From Planctomycetota bacterium (GTDB lineage: Bacteria; Planctomycetota; Planctomycetia; Pirellulales; Pirellulaceae), in assembly GCA_026692845.1 (NCBI GenBank), contig JAPLNM010000143.1, positions 1 through 64,000 on the forward strand: 64,000 bases of DNA. Reading direction: 5' to 3'. Shown one piece after another: positions 8,308-16,601 of the stretch. How positions within the stretch are numbered: position 1 is the first letter of the stretch; every line of letters begins with the position of its first letter. The position numbers were made by a program, and so were the translations under genes. The notes beneath the pieces were generated by a model that was given only the letters and a program-made list of their open reading frames with translations, did no database searches and was not told where the DNA came from.

Positions 8308-9699
8308 ATGAAATTAACCGAACCGCAACTGTATCTGATCCATCGATACCTCGATGGCCAGTGCACGGAGACAGAGCTCGGAGCGATCAACGCTCTGTTG
8401 ATTGAAAATCAAGAGGCACGAGACTTTCTGCTCGTGGTATCCGAGCAAGCGATAGTTGCTGGGGATAATTTCAGCGTATCTGAAATCGCTGGGGATCGGC
8501 GAGCCACGGCCGGAGTTTGGCATTCCTCTAGCAGCGAATACCCGAGCCGCGAATCCCCGAGCAGCGGATTTGGAGTAAAGACCGAGGCTCGGTCCCGAAC
8601 ATGGATCGGTTTTTCGATGATCGCTTGCACGATCCTCTTTGCCACTGCCACTGCGTGGAATGTCTATGCTTCGTTTCGTCCTGGCCGCGTCCCGGTCGGT
8701 GCGATCAAACACGTGCAGGGGCTTTTGGATTTTCGCGGGTATCGTGGTGAACAAGCTTCGCGGATCGAAGCCGGTCAGCAGGTTTACGCAGGCGATATCT
8801 TGGAATCCAAGTCCTGCGATAGTTGGTTGGAAATCGATATCGCTGAAGACTCCCGAATGACACTTGCGAGCTATTCCTCGTTACGCATGCTTCAGTCTGC
8901 GCGAGTTGGCGTTCAGGAATACGAGCTGCGTCGAGGTGGGCTTTGGGTCGATTCGCGATTGGGCAAGGATCGATCGGTCCGAATCATCACACCCACAGCG
9001 ACGATCGATGCTTCCGATAGCACTTTGAATATCCGCGTGACGGAGACCGAGACATCTCTTTGGGTCCATCGTGGGCAAGCGACGGTGCAACAGATTCTCG
9101 ATGGGCAGACGGCCAAGCTACAAGCGGGCCTTGAGTTGTCGATGTCCTTGGAACGCAGTGGTCGGCTTGAGGTTCGGCCACAGCCGCTCCCGGTTCACAC
9201 TTGGACGCTCCGTTGGCCATTGGATCACCAGTATGCTTATGGTCGCATTCTGAGCGAATCGAGTCAAAGGCCGAGGCTCCAGGCGATGCCCATGCTTTGG
9301 CCGATCCCCAACCGCGATCCCTTGTTGCTCTATGTTTCCGCCATCGGTGCTTGGGGGTGCAGTCCAAACCCCATCGTGGTTCAAGCAGGATCGGTGTTGC
9401 GATTTCAAGGGCGAAATCAGATATTCCATAAGGTACGGTTGGGATTCAGTACGCAGACGCTCCACGGAGTCTTTGGAGGGAAGTTTGAAATCGACATTGA
9501 GCCGGAGCACCTTGGGAAACCCGGCGAGGTTTGGCAACTGGATTTGCCGATCGACAGGTTCCATGCGCTCTATCCGCAACTCAACGCCAAGCCGGGTGGA
9601 TTGCAATTGATCGATGTCTATGCGTTGACGATCCAGGACGATGTGGGGTTGGAGATTTTGGGAGTGGAACTGATCGAGCCAGATGGATCTACCCACTGA
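8308..9699 (+). CDS. FecR-like transmembrane anti-sigma factor
   Basis: A 463-residue protein. Residues 1-60 carry a cytoplasmic anti-sigma-like segment (LIHRYLDGQCTETELGAINA, QEARDFL). A Ser-rich linker holds a 15-bp repeat array. One membrane helix lies at 99-117, and a FecR-type beta domain follows at about 130-270 (GAIKHVQG, AGDILES, LEIDIAEDSRMTLASYSSL, ATIDASDSTLNIRV). The C-terminal ~190 residues form a second beta-rich extracytoplasmic domain with a LamG-like feel. It presumably holds the sigma factor encoded 6 bp upstream and releases it on an outside signal. In related operons the third gene is an exported protein; here only a stub of such a gene remains. Confidence 0.85.
   Translation: MKLTEPQLYLIHRYLDGQCTETELGAINALLIENQEARDFLLVVSEQAIVAGDNFSVSEIAGDRRATAGVWHSSSSEYPSRESPSSGFGVKTEARSRTWIGFSMIACTILFATATAWNVYASFRPGRVPVGAIKHVQGLLDFRGYRGEQASRIEAGQQVYAGDILESKSCDSWLEIDIAEDSRMTLASYSSLRMLQSARVGVQEYELRRGGLWVDSRLGKDRSVRIITPTATIDASDSTLNIRVTETETSLWVHRGQATVQQILDGQTAKLQAGLELSMSLERSGRLEVRPQPLPVHTWTLRWPLDHQYAYGRILSESSQRPRLQAMPMLWPIPNRDPLLLYVSAIGAWGCSPNPIVVQAGSVLRFQGRNQIFHKVRLGFSTQTLHGVFGGKFEIDIEPEHLGKPGEVWQLDLPIDRFHALYPQLNAKPGGLQLIDVYALTIQDDVGLEILGVELIEPDGSTH
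8530..8574 (+). repeat. 15-bp tandem repeat, about three diverged copies
   Basis: AGCAGCGAATACCCG, AGCCGCGAATCCCCG and a partial third copy follow one another and encode a Ser/Glu/Pro linker in the FecR-like protein, just before its membrane helix. Confidence 0.8.
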
Positions 9700-9764
9700 A
9701 TTTCTCCGTCCGATAAGCCCGCCTTGAAGAATCAAGTCTCAAGAATACCGAGAGGATCCTGACG

Positions 9765-9884
9765 ATGATGCGTTTGCCTATTGATTCGGTCACGAGTAAG
9801 CGATCGAGCGTCTCGATTGCTTGGGTTTTCGTTGCCTTAGGTTCAGCCTTACCAGTCATCGGTTCGAAAAGGGGATGCAGGTAG
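9765..9884 (+). pseudogene. Stub of a secreted-protein gene (signal peptide only)
   Basis: A 39-codon frame begins ATGATG after a strong GAGAGG ribosome-binding site, 65 bp behind the FecR-like gene. Its product has a basic N-region (MMRLPIDSVTSKRSS), a hydrophobic core (VSIAWVFVALGSALPVIG) and then runs out of frame at a TAG. The last 36 bp overlap the antisense 3' end of the sialate esterase gene. It looks like the start of the exported third gene of the sigma/FecR operon, whose body was deleted when the esterase region was joined here. A genuine small exported peptide is possible but less likely. Confidence 0.5.
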
Positions 9885-11447
9885 CCCGTCTCGGTTGTAG
9901 AGATTTGCTCCCTCGGGGTTCATGCTGAAGGCGTAGCGCAGTGCGACGGGTTGAGGGACCTCTGGGTGCGAGCATACGACGCTCGAGCCGACGATTTTGG
10001 CGTCTGCCCAGACCCATTTGCGATCTTGGCCGGCGATGGCAAAGCGTTTGAGGGAATCGTTTTCGGCAGGCTCAACTCGTGAGCCATCGAGTTTTTGGCC
10101 GACCATCAGACCGCTGCCGACGTGTTCGAATTGGGCGATCGCTTGGTTGCCCTCGATCCTCAGCGAGCGATACAGAGGGCCGGAGACTTCGATATCTTTC
10201 GAGTATTGCTTGGCAAGCGCCCAGCGGGCGAGACGTTCGCCGACATCGCGTTTGTTTTTCGGGTGGATGTCCTCAGCATCGCCGATATCGATGGCAACGG
10301 CCATGCCGGTGTAGGGTAAGTTTAGGGCTTGGCGTTGTGCATCTCGAAAGAACGCCCAGCCGTCGGCTAGGTTTGGATCTTGGGTGGGTTTTTGCCAGGC
10401 GGCGAGTTGAACGAAGTAGAAGGGGAGTTCGGGATCTGCGAACCACTGGCGCCAATCGTTGATCATCGCACGTTTCTTTTCGATGTATTGAAGGCCATCG
10501 GCAGGGTTGCCAGCGTTGTTTTCGCCTTGGTACCAAAGGACTCCTTTGAGGGCAAAGGGTTTCAGCGGATGGATCATGCCGTTGTGAAGGGTGACGCATC
10601 GGGGGCGAAAGGCTTTTTCACCGAAGGGAAATTCGGGGATGGCCGGAGGCATGGGGATTTCGGATCCCGAGACGAGTGCATCGCGAGAGCGGCTGGTCCA
10701 AGCTTCGACTTCTGGGATGACCGCTTGGAGGTCTTGTTGGTATTGGGCGAGCGACTGGCGCATCATTTTCGCGTAGGGCTCAAGGGATGGGGTGTTCATG
10801 AGAGTTTCTTGAGACATCCAGCATTCGATATTGGTTCCTCCGACGCTGGATCGAAGCAGACCGATGGGGATACCGGTTTCTTGGTGGACCCGGCGAGCGA
10901 AATAGAAGCCGACGGCGGTGAATCCCGGGGCGTTTTCCGGTTTGCAGACGTTCCAACGCCCTTTGATATTCGGTTGGGGGGTCGAGGCAAAGTTGGCTTC
11001 GACGCCGAAGTGTCGGATTAGGGGGAAGTTTGCCGATCGGATATCTTCTGGAGCATCGCAGCCGCCGAGTCCCCATTCCATATTGGATTGTCCGCTGCAG
11101 AGCCAGACATCGCCGATGAGGATGTTTTTGAGCAGGATCTCGTTGGTCGCAGAGACTTTCAATTCGAGGGGTTGCGTGGAGGTAGGTAAGGGATTGAGGG
11201 TGCAGGTCCACTTGCCGTCTTGGGCGACTTGGGTTTCGGCCGGATCGCTGCTGGTTAGGGACACTTGGACCTTTTCGCCTGGCGAGCCCCAGCCCCAGAC
11301 GGTAATCGGTCGATCGCGTTGGAGGACCATATGATCGGAGAAGAGGGCAGATAGCTGAACATCGGCAGTTGCGATCGAATGCAAGCACAGGCACAGCAAG
11401 CACGGGGGGAGTAGGTACAGGAGTTTTCGCAATCGCATGACTTGCAT
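9849..11447 (-). CDS. Sialate O-acetylesterase family protein (SGNH/SASA)
   Basis: A 532-residue exported esterase predicted to remove acetyl groups from sialic acids or other sugars in the periplasm or outside the cell. A signal peptide covers about residues 1-29 (LLYLLPPCLLCLCLHSIATA). After an Ig-like domain (30-105) the SGNH fold shows block I GQSNMEW with Ser121, SSVGGTNIECW near 201-210, GVLWYQGENN at 302-311 and the catalytic Asp393/His395 in DAEDIHP. The length fits the family, and all catalytic residues are present. The start is at MQVMRLRK; the second Met (codon 4) is an alternative. The gene is convergent with the sigma/FecR operon and divergent from the CBM9-like gene, so carbohydrate use is a likely shared theme. 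Confidence 0.9.
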   Translation of the reverse strand: MQVMRLRKLLYLLPPCLLCLCLHSIATADVQLSALFSDHMVLQRDRPITVWGWGSPGEKVQVSLTSSDPAETQVAQDGKWTCTLNPLPTSTQPLELKVSATNEILLKNILIGDVWLCSGQSNMEWGLGGCDAPEDIRSANFPLIRHFGVEANFASTPQPNIKGRWNVCKPENAPGFTAVGFYFARRVHQETGIPIGLLRSSVGGTNIECWMSQETLMNTPSLEPYAKMMRQSLAQYQQDLQAVIPEVEAWTSRSRDALVSGSEIPMPPAIPEFPFGEKAFRPRCVTLHNGMIHPLKPFALKGVLWYQGENNAGNPADGLQYIEKKRAMINDWRQWFADPELPFYFVQLAAWQKPTQDPNLADGWAFFRDAQRQALNLPYTGMAVAIDIGDAEDIHPKNKRDVGERLARWALAKQYSKDIEVSGPLYRSLRIEGNQAIAQFEHVGSGLMVGQKLDGSRVEPAENDSLKRFAIAGQDRKWVWADAKIVGSSVVCSHPEVPQPVALRYAFSMNPEGANLYNRDGLPASPFRTDDW

Positions 11448-11619
11448 TTCGTGGGATGGTTGGCTTTGGGAAGGGAATCGAGGAAGCTGATTTTATCCGA
11501 AATCGTGCGAGGAAGCTTCCGTTCTCGGATCGGTAGGATCGTTTGGATCGGTAGGTTACAATAGCGACGAAGCGTCGAGGGACACGCTGACGAATACACC
11601 ACGGATTGATTGGGATTGT

Positions 11620-12528
11620 ATGCCAATGTATTTTTGTCGCTTTTGGTCGATCGGGATCGTCGCGATCGCGATGGAGTTGGTGCTTGTAGGGGCATGGGGA
11701 TTGGCCCAAGAGTCCGTTGGATTCCCGCCGGTTGAAGCTGCAGCGATACGCAAAATCAAGGCACAGCAAGTCCGCGAACCGATGCGTATCGATGGCAAGC
11801 TCGATGAGCCGGGTTGGACCCGCGTGGGTGTCTCCGAAAGCTTCGTCGATCTTGTCAGTGGCCAACCGACCCATCTCAAGACGCACGTTTCGGTCCTTTG
11901 GGATGAAAAGAATCTGTACATTGGCTACCGAATCGAGGAGCCCAACGTCACGGCCAAGTTCACCAAGCAGGACGATCCGATCTACCAAGACAACGACGTA
12001 GAGTTTTTCATCGCAGGACAGGATGGATATTATGAGTTCGAGATCAACGCGCATGGAACAATCTACGATGGACTTTTCGTGTGGCAGTCGGCTTATGAAA
12101 AATCCCGGATCGCCCAGTGGCCTGAGTTCGATCGGACCAAGTCCAACGTGCAGTCCCAAGTCTTCAACGGTGTAGGATTCACCAAGCACCCGAGGGGCCT
12201 TCGATGGGCGTTTCTCGACTGGGATCTCAAGTCGATTCAAGCCGCGGTGCATGTCGATGGAACGCTCAATGACCCAACCGATAAGGACAAGGGTTGGACC
12301 GTTGAGGTAGCAGTGCCATGGAAGGATCTTGCGATGCTCGATCTGTCCGAGCCTCGGAGTCTGCCACCGAAGGCTGGAGATACTTGGCGTGTGGATTTCT
12401 CTAGGTTCAATCAGAACAAGGATCCGTCGAATCCCAAGGATTCGGGGGGCTGGGCACTTAGTCCGCATGGGGTTTGGGATTCTCATATCCCGGAAGTGTT
12501 TCCTTATGTGGTTTTGAAAGGGTTTTGA
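11620..12528 (+). CDS. Exported carbohydrate-binding family 9-like protein
   Basis: A 302-residue protein with a signal peptide at about 1-30 (IVAIAMELVLVGAWGLAQ) and a CBM9-like domain over nearly its whole length: MRIDGKLDEPGW, VSVLWDEKNLYIGYRIEEP, QDNDVEFFIAG, YYEFEINAHGTIYDGL and WTVEVAVPWKDL. These match the DOMON/CBM9 fold that binds reducing sugar ends. There is no catalytic domain, so it is probably a sugar-binding or sensing protein. The TGA stop at 12526-12528 is part of the repeat element that begins at 12523, so the element may have replaced the original 3' end. It is divergent from the esterase gene. The 172-bp gap between them holds an 18-bp tandem duplication (GGATCGGTAGGATCGTTT at 11527). 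Confidence 0.85.
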   Translation: MPMYFCRFWSIGIVAIAMELVLVGAWGLAQESVGFPPVEAAAIRKIKAQQVREPMRIDGKLDEPGWTRVGVSESFVDLVSGQPTHLKTHVSVLWDEKNLYIGYRIEEPNVTAKFTKQDDPIYQDNDVEFFIAGQDGYYEFEINAHGTIYDGLFVWQSAYEKSRIAQWPEFDRTKSNVQSQVFNGVGFTKHPRGLRWAFLDWDLKSIQAAVHVDGTLNDPTDKDKGWTVEVAVPWKDLAMLDLSEPRSLPPKAGDTWRVDFSRFNQNKDPSNPKDSGGWALSPHGVWDSHIPEVFPYVVLKGF

Positions 12529-12702
12529 AACACAGAGGCACAGAGGGCACGGAGAGGGGAAAGAAGGAGCTGGAGGGGGAGATAGGGAGTGGGAAAAATA
12601 AAAATGCAGAGGGGGGTTGCCCAAGCCAGATTGGACTCGTAGCGTTGTCGGGAGGCTTCAGTCGGGAAACGCTGTGGTTTCTATCGCCTCTGTGTTTTAA
12701 AA
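12523..12702 (+). repeat. Inverted-repeat element, copy A (left of the GxxExxY gene)
   Basis: This ~180-bp unit starts TTTTGAAACACAGAGGCAC and ends GCCTCTGTGTTTTAAAAAA, so its ends are inverted repeats (13 bp here, 18 bp in copy B). Its first 65 bp (12523-12587) are identical to 13115-13179. The left half is strongly purine-rich on the plus strand (GGAGAGGGGAAAGAAGGAG). It begins in the stop codon of the CBM9-like gene and ends 13 bp before the GxxExxY start codon, whose ribosome-binding site (AAAGGAA) straddles its right end. Confidence 0.9.
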
Positions 12703-12715
12703 AAGGAACTCATCC

Positions 12716-13093
12716 ATGGAGCTGAACGAACTGAGCCACTCCATCATCGGAGCTGCTATCGAAGTGCATCGACGCTTGGGACCAGGTCTACTAGAATCTG
12801 CCTACCGAGCTTGTTTAGCTTATGAGCTCAACAAACGTGGTTTTCGGGTCATCAAGGAGCATCCCGTTCCCCTGGTTTATGACGACATAAAACTCGAATG
12901 CGGTTTCCGGGCCGATCTTATTGTCAATGAATCTATCGTCGTGGAATTGAAGGCCAAATCGGTACTCCATCCTGTAGATGAAGCTCAGGTGTTGTCTCAT
13001 CTGCGCTTGCTGAAGATGAGGTTGGGACTGCTGATCAATTTTCATGAGGTGAAACTTGCCGACGGGGTCCGGAGGGTGATCCATGGGTACTAA
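12716..13093 (+). CDS. GxxExxY family protein (PD-(D/E)XK nuclease-like fold)
   Basis: A 125-residue protein with the signature G24-LL-E27-SA-Y30 after IGAAIEVHRRLGPG, and a PD-(D/E)XK-type core: Asp67 in RADLIV, then E77-L-K79 in VVELKAKS, followed by the helix DEAQVLSHLRLLKMRLGLL. These fit GxxExxY proteins (TIGR04256/PDDEXK_3, PF13366), a family of unknown function that is often multicopy in planctomycetes. Length is normal and all motif residues are present. AAAGGAA sits 8 bp before the ATG. The gene is alone between two copies of a terminal-inverted-repeat element, 13 bp from one and 21 bp from the other, which suggests that gene and repeats form one unit. Nuclease activity is unproven. 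Confidence 0.93.
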   Translation: MELNELSHSIIGAAIEVHRRLGPGLLESAYRACLAYELNKRGFRVIKEHPVPLVYDDIKLECGFRADLIVNESIVVELKAKSVLHPVDEAQVLSHLRLLKMRLGLLINFHEVKLADGVRRVIHGY

Positions 13094-13114
13094 TAGACTC
13101 CCGGAAATGCAGTG

Positions 13115-13288
13115 TTTTGAAACACAGAGGCACAGAGGGCACGGAGAGGGGAAAGAAGGAGCTGGAGGGGGAGATAGGGCGGGGAAAAGATATAGATGGG
13201 GGGCCTAGTGCGGATTGGATTGGCGGGGTTTGGAGGAGGGCTCTTGTATGGAAACTCTGTGGACTCTGTGCCTCTGTGTTTTGAAAAA
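13115..13288 (+). repeat. Inverted-repeat element, copy B (right of the GxxExxY gene)
   Basis: A ~174-bp unit, 65 bp of which are identical to copy A. Its left end and its right end (CTCTGTGCCTCTGTGTTT at 13264-13281) are 18-bp perfect inverted repeats. The middle (GGATTGGATTGG) resembles copy A only weakly. This pattern of conserved ends and a variable centre resembles a miniature inverted-repeat element or a hairpin RNA. Confidence 0.9.
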
Positions 13289-13293
13289 GAGGC

Positions 13294-13352
13294 TTGAAAC
13301 ACGGAGGTACAGAGGACACGGGGAGGGGAAGAAAGAGCTGGAGAGGGGATGG
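13294..13352 (+). repeat. Diverged partial copy C of the same element
   Basis: TTGAAACACGGAGGTACAGAG and the following purine-rich tract (GGGGAGGGGAAGAAAGAGCTG) repeat the left half of copies A and B with several substitutions. No right end follows. It lies 80 bp upstream of the M64 peptidase start codon. Confidence 0.8.
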
Positions 13353-13434
13353 GATCGCACTGAAAGTCGCTAGAATGTTTGGTGTGGAGAATCGATGGTG
13401 GCTTGGTCTTCGAGGAAAGGAAAACAGACGCGAA

Positions 13435-14787
13435 ATGCGATTTAGGATAAAAATAATGTTATCGGTGTTCGCGATCTGCTCGGCCCTGTCTTGCTGTGGG
13501 TTGCAGGCCCAGGAGCAAGTCGAATTCGATACCTATTTCCAAGACCAGTCGTTTCGTTTTGAGTTTTTTCTATTCGGGTGCAAGTCCGAGCTCAAGGTTG
13601 TCCAGGGTGCCGTGGTGCAGGAGCCAAGTTGGCCTGGGCCTCGCAAGCAGCTAGTCTTTCCGTTCCCTTATGGAAAGAACGCCGTTCGGGTTTACGATCA
13701 GGCAAGCGGCAAGCTGATCTATTCGTACGGTTTCGACACGCTCTTGAGCGAGTATGCGACGACTCCTCCTGCGGCGCAGGGTAAGTGGCGATCGTTTCCG
13801 ATTTCGGTGCGTATTCCCAAGCCCAAAGCGCGATTTCGGATCGAGATTCTTGAGCGACGCAAGGACAACAGTTGGGCGACGCTTTGGTCTGAGGAAATCA
13901 AAACTTCGGACAAGAGCATTCTTCGCGAATCCGTTTAACATGGGGATACGGTTTTCGAGTTGCACAAGACCGGAGAGCCCAAGGATCGATTGGATTTAGT
14001 TTTTTTGGCTGAGGGGTATACAGCAAGCCAGCAGGAGAAGTTTCAGGCCGATGCTCAGCGCATGACACAGTTCATGTTCGAGCATGAACCTTTTAGGAAG
14101 CATCGTGGGAAGATGAATGTTTCTGGGGTTTTTCGTGCGTCTTGGGAGTCGGGAGTCGATGAGCCGGATAAGCGGGTGTATCGCAACAGTGTTTTGAATG
14201 CATCGTTCAACAGCTTGGGGATCGACCGTTACTTGCTGGCCGAGGATGGGCATGCGCTCAAGCGCTACGCGGCCCAGGTCCCTTACGATACCGTTGTCGT
14301 GTTGGTTAACTCCAAGCGGTATGGAGGGGGCGCGATCTGCTTGGACTATTGTGTAACGACGGTGGACGACCCGCGTAGCGAAGCGGTTTTTTTGCATGAG
14401 TTCGCGCACTCTCTAGCGTATCTTGCGGACGAATACATCGGAGCAGTGACTTACAGCGACATTTACCCCGAGGGGGTCGAGCCGGTCGAGCCGAATATCA
14501 CCCGGGAGTTGGAACTTGAGAAAATCAAATGGAGTTCGCTAGTTACCCAGGGGGTTCCATTACCGACGCCGAAGGATTTTTCGGTGTTGAACCCGGTTCA
14601 GCTCCCGGTGGTTGGAGCATTCGAGGGGGGCGGTTATTTGCGGACAGGGATGTATCGGCCGCAGAGGTCGTGTGCGATGGGGGATGGATTGGAACCGTTT
14701 CGATTTTGCGTCGTATGCGATCGAGCGATCGAGCGGATGATCGAGTACTATGCCCCATCGGAAAGCAGCCCATCGGAAAGCAAATAG
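13435..14787 (+). pseudogene. M64 (IgA-peptidase-like) metallopeptidase split by an in-frame stop
   Basis: The start at 13435 gives a signal peptide (MRFRIKIMLSVFAICSALSC, cleavage after LQAQ) and an M64 N-terminal beta domain. Codon 168 is TAA (13936-13938). The same frame then continues without interruption through HGDTVFELHKTG into the zinc-peptidase domain DRLDLVFLAEGYTASQQ, with the metal motif HEFAHSLAYLADEY (HExxH from 14395) and the closing CAMG and CVVCDRAIERMIEYY segments. Both halves are otherwise intact, and one base change (for example CAA to TAA) explains the break. Reinitiation at TTG 13960 could yield the catalytic half without a signal peptide. A 15-bp tandem duplication (CCCATCGGAAAGCAR, 14754-14783) ends the gene. 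Confidence 0.8.
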
Positions 14788-14833
14788 TGCGTCAAGGCGA
14801 TTCAACGATGGCCATTGAGCTTGAGATGTTCAG

Positions 14834-16504
14834 CTACTCGAAAGGGAGTCGGATGGTGAAGGTTGTGCCGTGGTCGACGAGGCTTGTGACCGAGATGTCA
14901 CCGCCATGTTCTCGAATGATTTTTTGACTTACGGGCAACCCCAGTCCGGTCCCGCGATTCCCCTTGGTCGATTCGAACAGCGAGAAGATCGCTTGGAGTT
15001 GGGATTTTGGGATTCCGATTCCGTTGTCTTCGATTTTGATCAGCGTTGCGTCTGGGGTCTGGAGCACTTCGATGGATACTTTGGCATCGGGTCTACCGCC
15101 GGTTGCATCGATTGCGTTTAGGATCAGGTTTAGAACCGCGCGGTGGATACCTTCGGGATCGACCAAGGCGTTGTGAAGAACCGTCGGAGGGTTCCAATCG
15201 AGTTGGACGTTGGCATCGCGAGCAGGGGCTTGGGCGATCGCCAGAGCATCTTGGATCAGGGGAACTAGGTTGGTCGATTCGCGTTTTGGTTCGCGTTCTT
15301 TGCTCATGGTCAGCATATCTAGAACGAGCGATTCGATACGATTGTGCGTTTTTTCACAGATATCCCAGCCGGCGCGAATCGGTTCGAGATCGTTGCGTTT
15401 GAGCCCTTCATGGACCATGTAGCCTCCCCCTTTGAGGCCTTGAAGGATATTTTTCACGTGGTGCGAGAGGTTGGCGATGGTTTGGCCGACGGCGGCTAAT
15501 TTTTCGGCTTGGATGGTGGTTTGGTAGAAATGGGTATCCTCGATGGCCAGGGCTGCTTGATGGCCGATGGTGACCATCATTTTGAGGTGTTCTTCGTTGA
15601 AGACATGGAGTTGAGCGTGCGAGGATGCTGACGGAGTCTTGGATTGTTCGGTGGCATTGACCATGGTGTCGATGTAGAGGACACCGACGACCCCGTAGCG
15701 ACCTTTCATGGGAACGCAGATCGCTTCGCACACGCCGCTAGCTTCGATGCTTGCGCTGGAATTCCATCTTCGGTCGTCTTTGGCGTTGCTCGTCAGAACC
15801 CCTTCTTCGTTTTTCAGGACGAAGTCTAGGATGGTTTTGCTGATGGTGATTTGGTGGTTTGATTGCGGTTTACGATTCTTGCGGTAGACGGGTTTGAGTT
15901 CGTTGGAGGCCGGATCGGTGAGCATGACGCAAGCGTGATCGCACTGGACCCATTGGAAGATCAGGTCGACTATTTGTTCGAGGAGCTGGTTGATATCCAG
16001 GGTTCGGCTGACGGCCAAACTGGTTCGGTACATGATTTCCCAGAGGGATTTGTTGACCGAGAGGGGGTTGGCGATTTGGGGGTCAAAGAATTCGGTATCT
16101 CCGACTGGATCGCTCAGATCGGCCCGGCTGATGATTTGAGAGTTTTCGAGGTCATCGTCCGGGACGATCGAAACGCTTCGTTGCAGATAGTCTTTATCGG
16201 TTGAGCTTGGGATCGTTTCGCGGAGTCGAAAGACGAAGACTTGTTTTCCGATTTGCACACGATCTCCATCGAGGAGAGTTCGTGTTTCGATGCTTTGGCC
16301 GTTGACGACCGTACCGTTGCTGCTCTTTAGGTCCGTGATGACGTAGGAATCGCCGACGCGTTCGACTTCGGCATGTTTGCGTGAGGTTTCGGAGTCATCT
16401 AAATGGATTTCGCAACGGGAGTCTCTTCCGATTCTTAGAATGGAACCGGTTAGAGCGTAGCGCGTACCGAGGTTTGGTCCTGACACCACGACAAGAGCCG
16501 GCAT
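14834..16504 (-). CDS. Soluble sensor histidine kinase with FHA and GAF domains
   Basis: A 556-residue cytoplasmic kinase. The FHA domain spans about 5-95 with ILRIGRDSR, SRKHAE (41-46), SSNGT (61-65) and NG (68-69), the phosphothreonine-binding residues. A GAF domain covers about 160-325. The kinase part has the H-box NLSHHVKNILQG (His348 or His349), N-box LNAIDA (Asn463), DNGIG (493-497) and GTGLGL (518-523). There is no membrane helix or receiver domain. The FHA domain suggests that Ser/Thr phosphorylation feeds into this two-component protein, fitting a genome with Ser/Thr kinases such as the two in this window. No response regulator is adjacent. Confidence 0.93.
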   Translation of the reverse strand: MPALVVVSGPNLGTRYALTGSILRIGRDSRCEIHLDDSETSRKHAEVERVGDSYVITDLKSSNGTVVNGQSIETRTLLDGDRVQIGKQVFVFRLRETIPSSTDKDYLQRSVSIVPDDDLENSQIISRADLSDPVGDTEFFDPQIANPLSVNKSLWEIMYRTSLAVSRTLDINQLLEQIVDLIFQWVQCDHACVMLTDPASNELKPVYRKNRKPQSNHQITISKTILDFVLKNEEGVLTSNAKDDRRWNSSASIEASGVCEAICVPMKGRYGVVGVLYIDTMVNATEQSKTPSASSHAQLHVFNEEHLKMMVTIGHQAALAIEDTHFYQTTIQAEKLAAVGQTIANLSHHVKNILQGLKGGGYMVHEGLKRNDLEPIRAGWDICEKTHNRIESLVLDMLTMSKEREPKRESTNLVPLIQDALAIAQAPARDANVQLDWNPPTVLHNALVDPEGIHRAVLNLILNAIDATGGRPDAKVSIEVLQTPDATLIKIEDNGIGIPKSQLQAIFSLFESTKGNRGTGLGLPVSQKIIREHGGDISVTSLVDHGTTFTIRLPFE

Positions 16505-16601
16505 AGCAGATCACCTCGATGCGTGAGCAGATCGCTTGCCACCGGGAACCTTGAGCATGATTTGCGTCCAGGTTGCGAACGAAGCGAGCGATGGGGGGAG
16601 A

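Noticed and set aside
10780-12624. 614-codon minus-strand frame across the esterase start and CBM9-like gene
   Set aside because: It is antisense to the CBM9-like gene and out of frame with the esterase, with a shadow-like Arg/Pro/Ser composition.
12523-13352. CRISPR array
   Set aside because: Repeats are few, long and with inverted ends; there are no regular spacers and no cas genes. The tandem arrays elsewhere have no spacers either.
13936-13938. Programmed stop-codon readthrough or selenocysteine
   Set aside because: The codon is TAA, not TGA or TAG, and there is no visible hairpin signal; point mutation is simpler.
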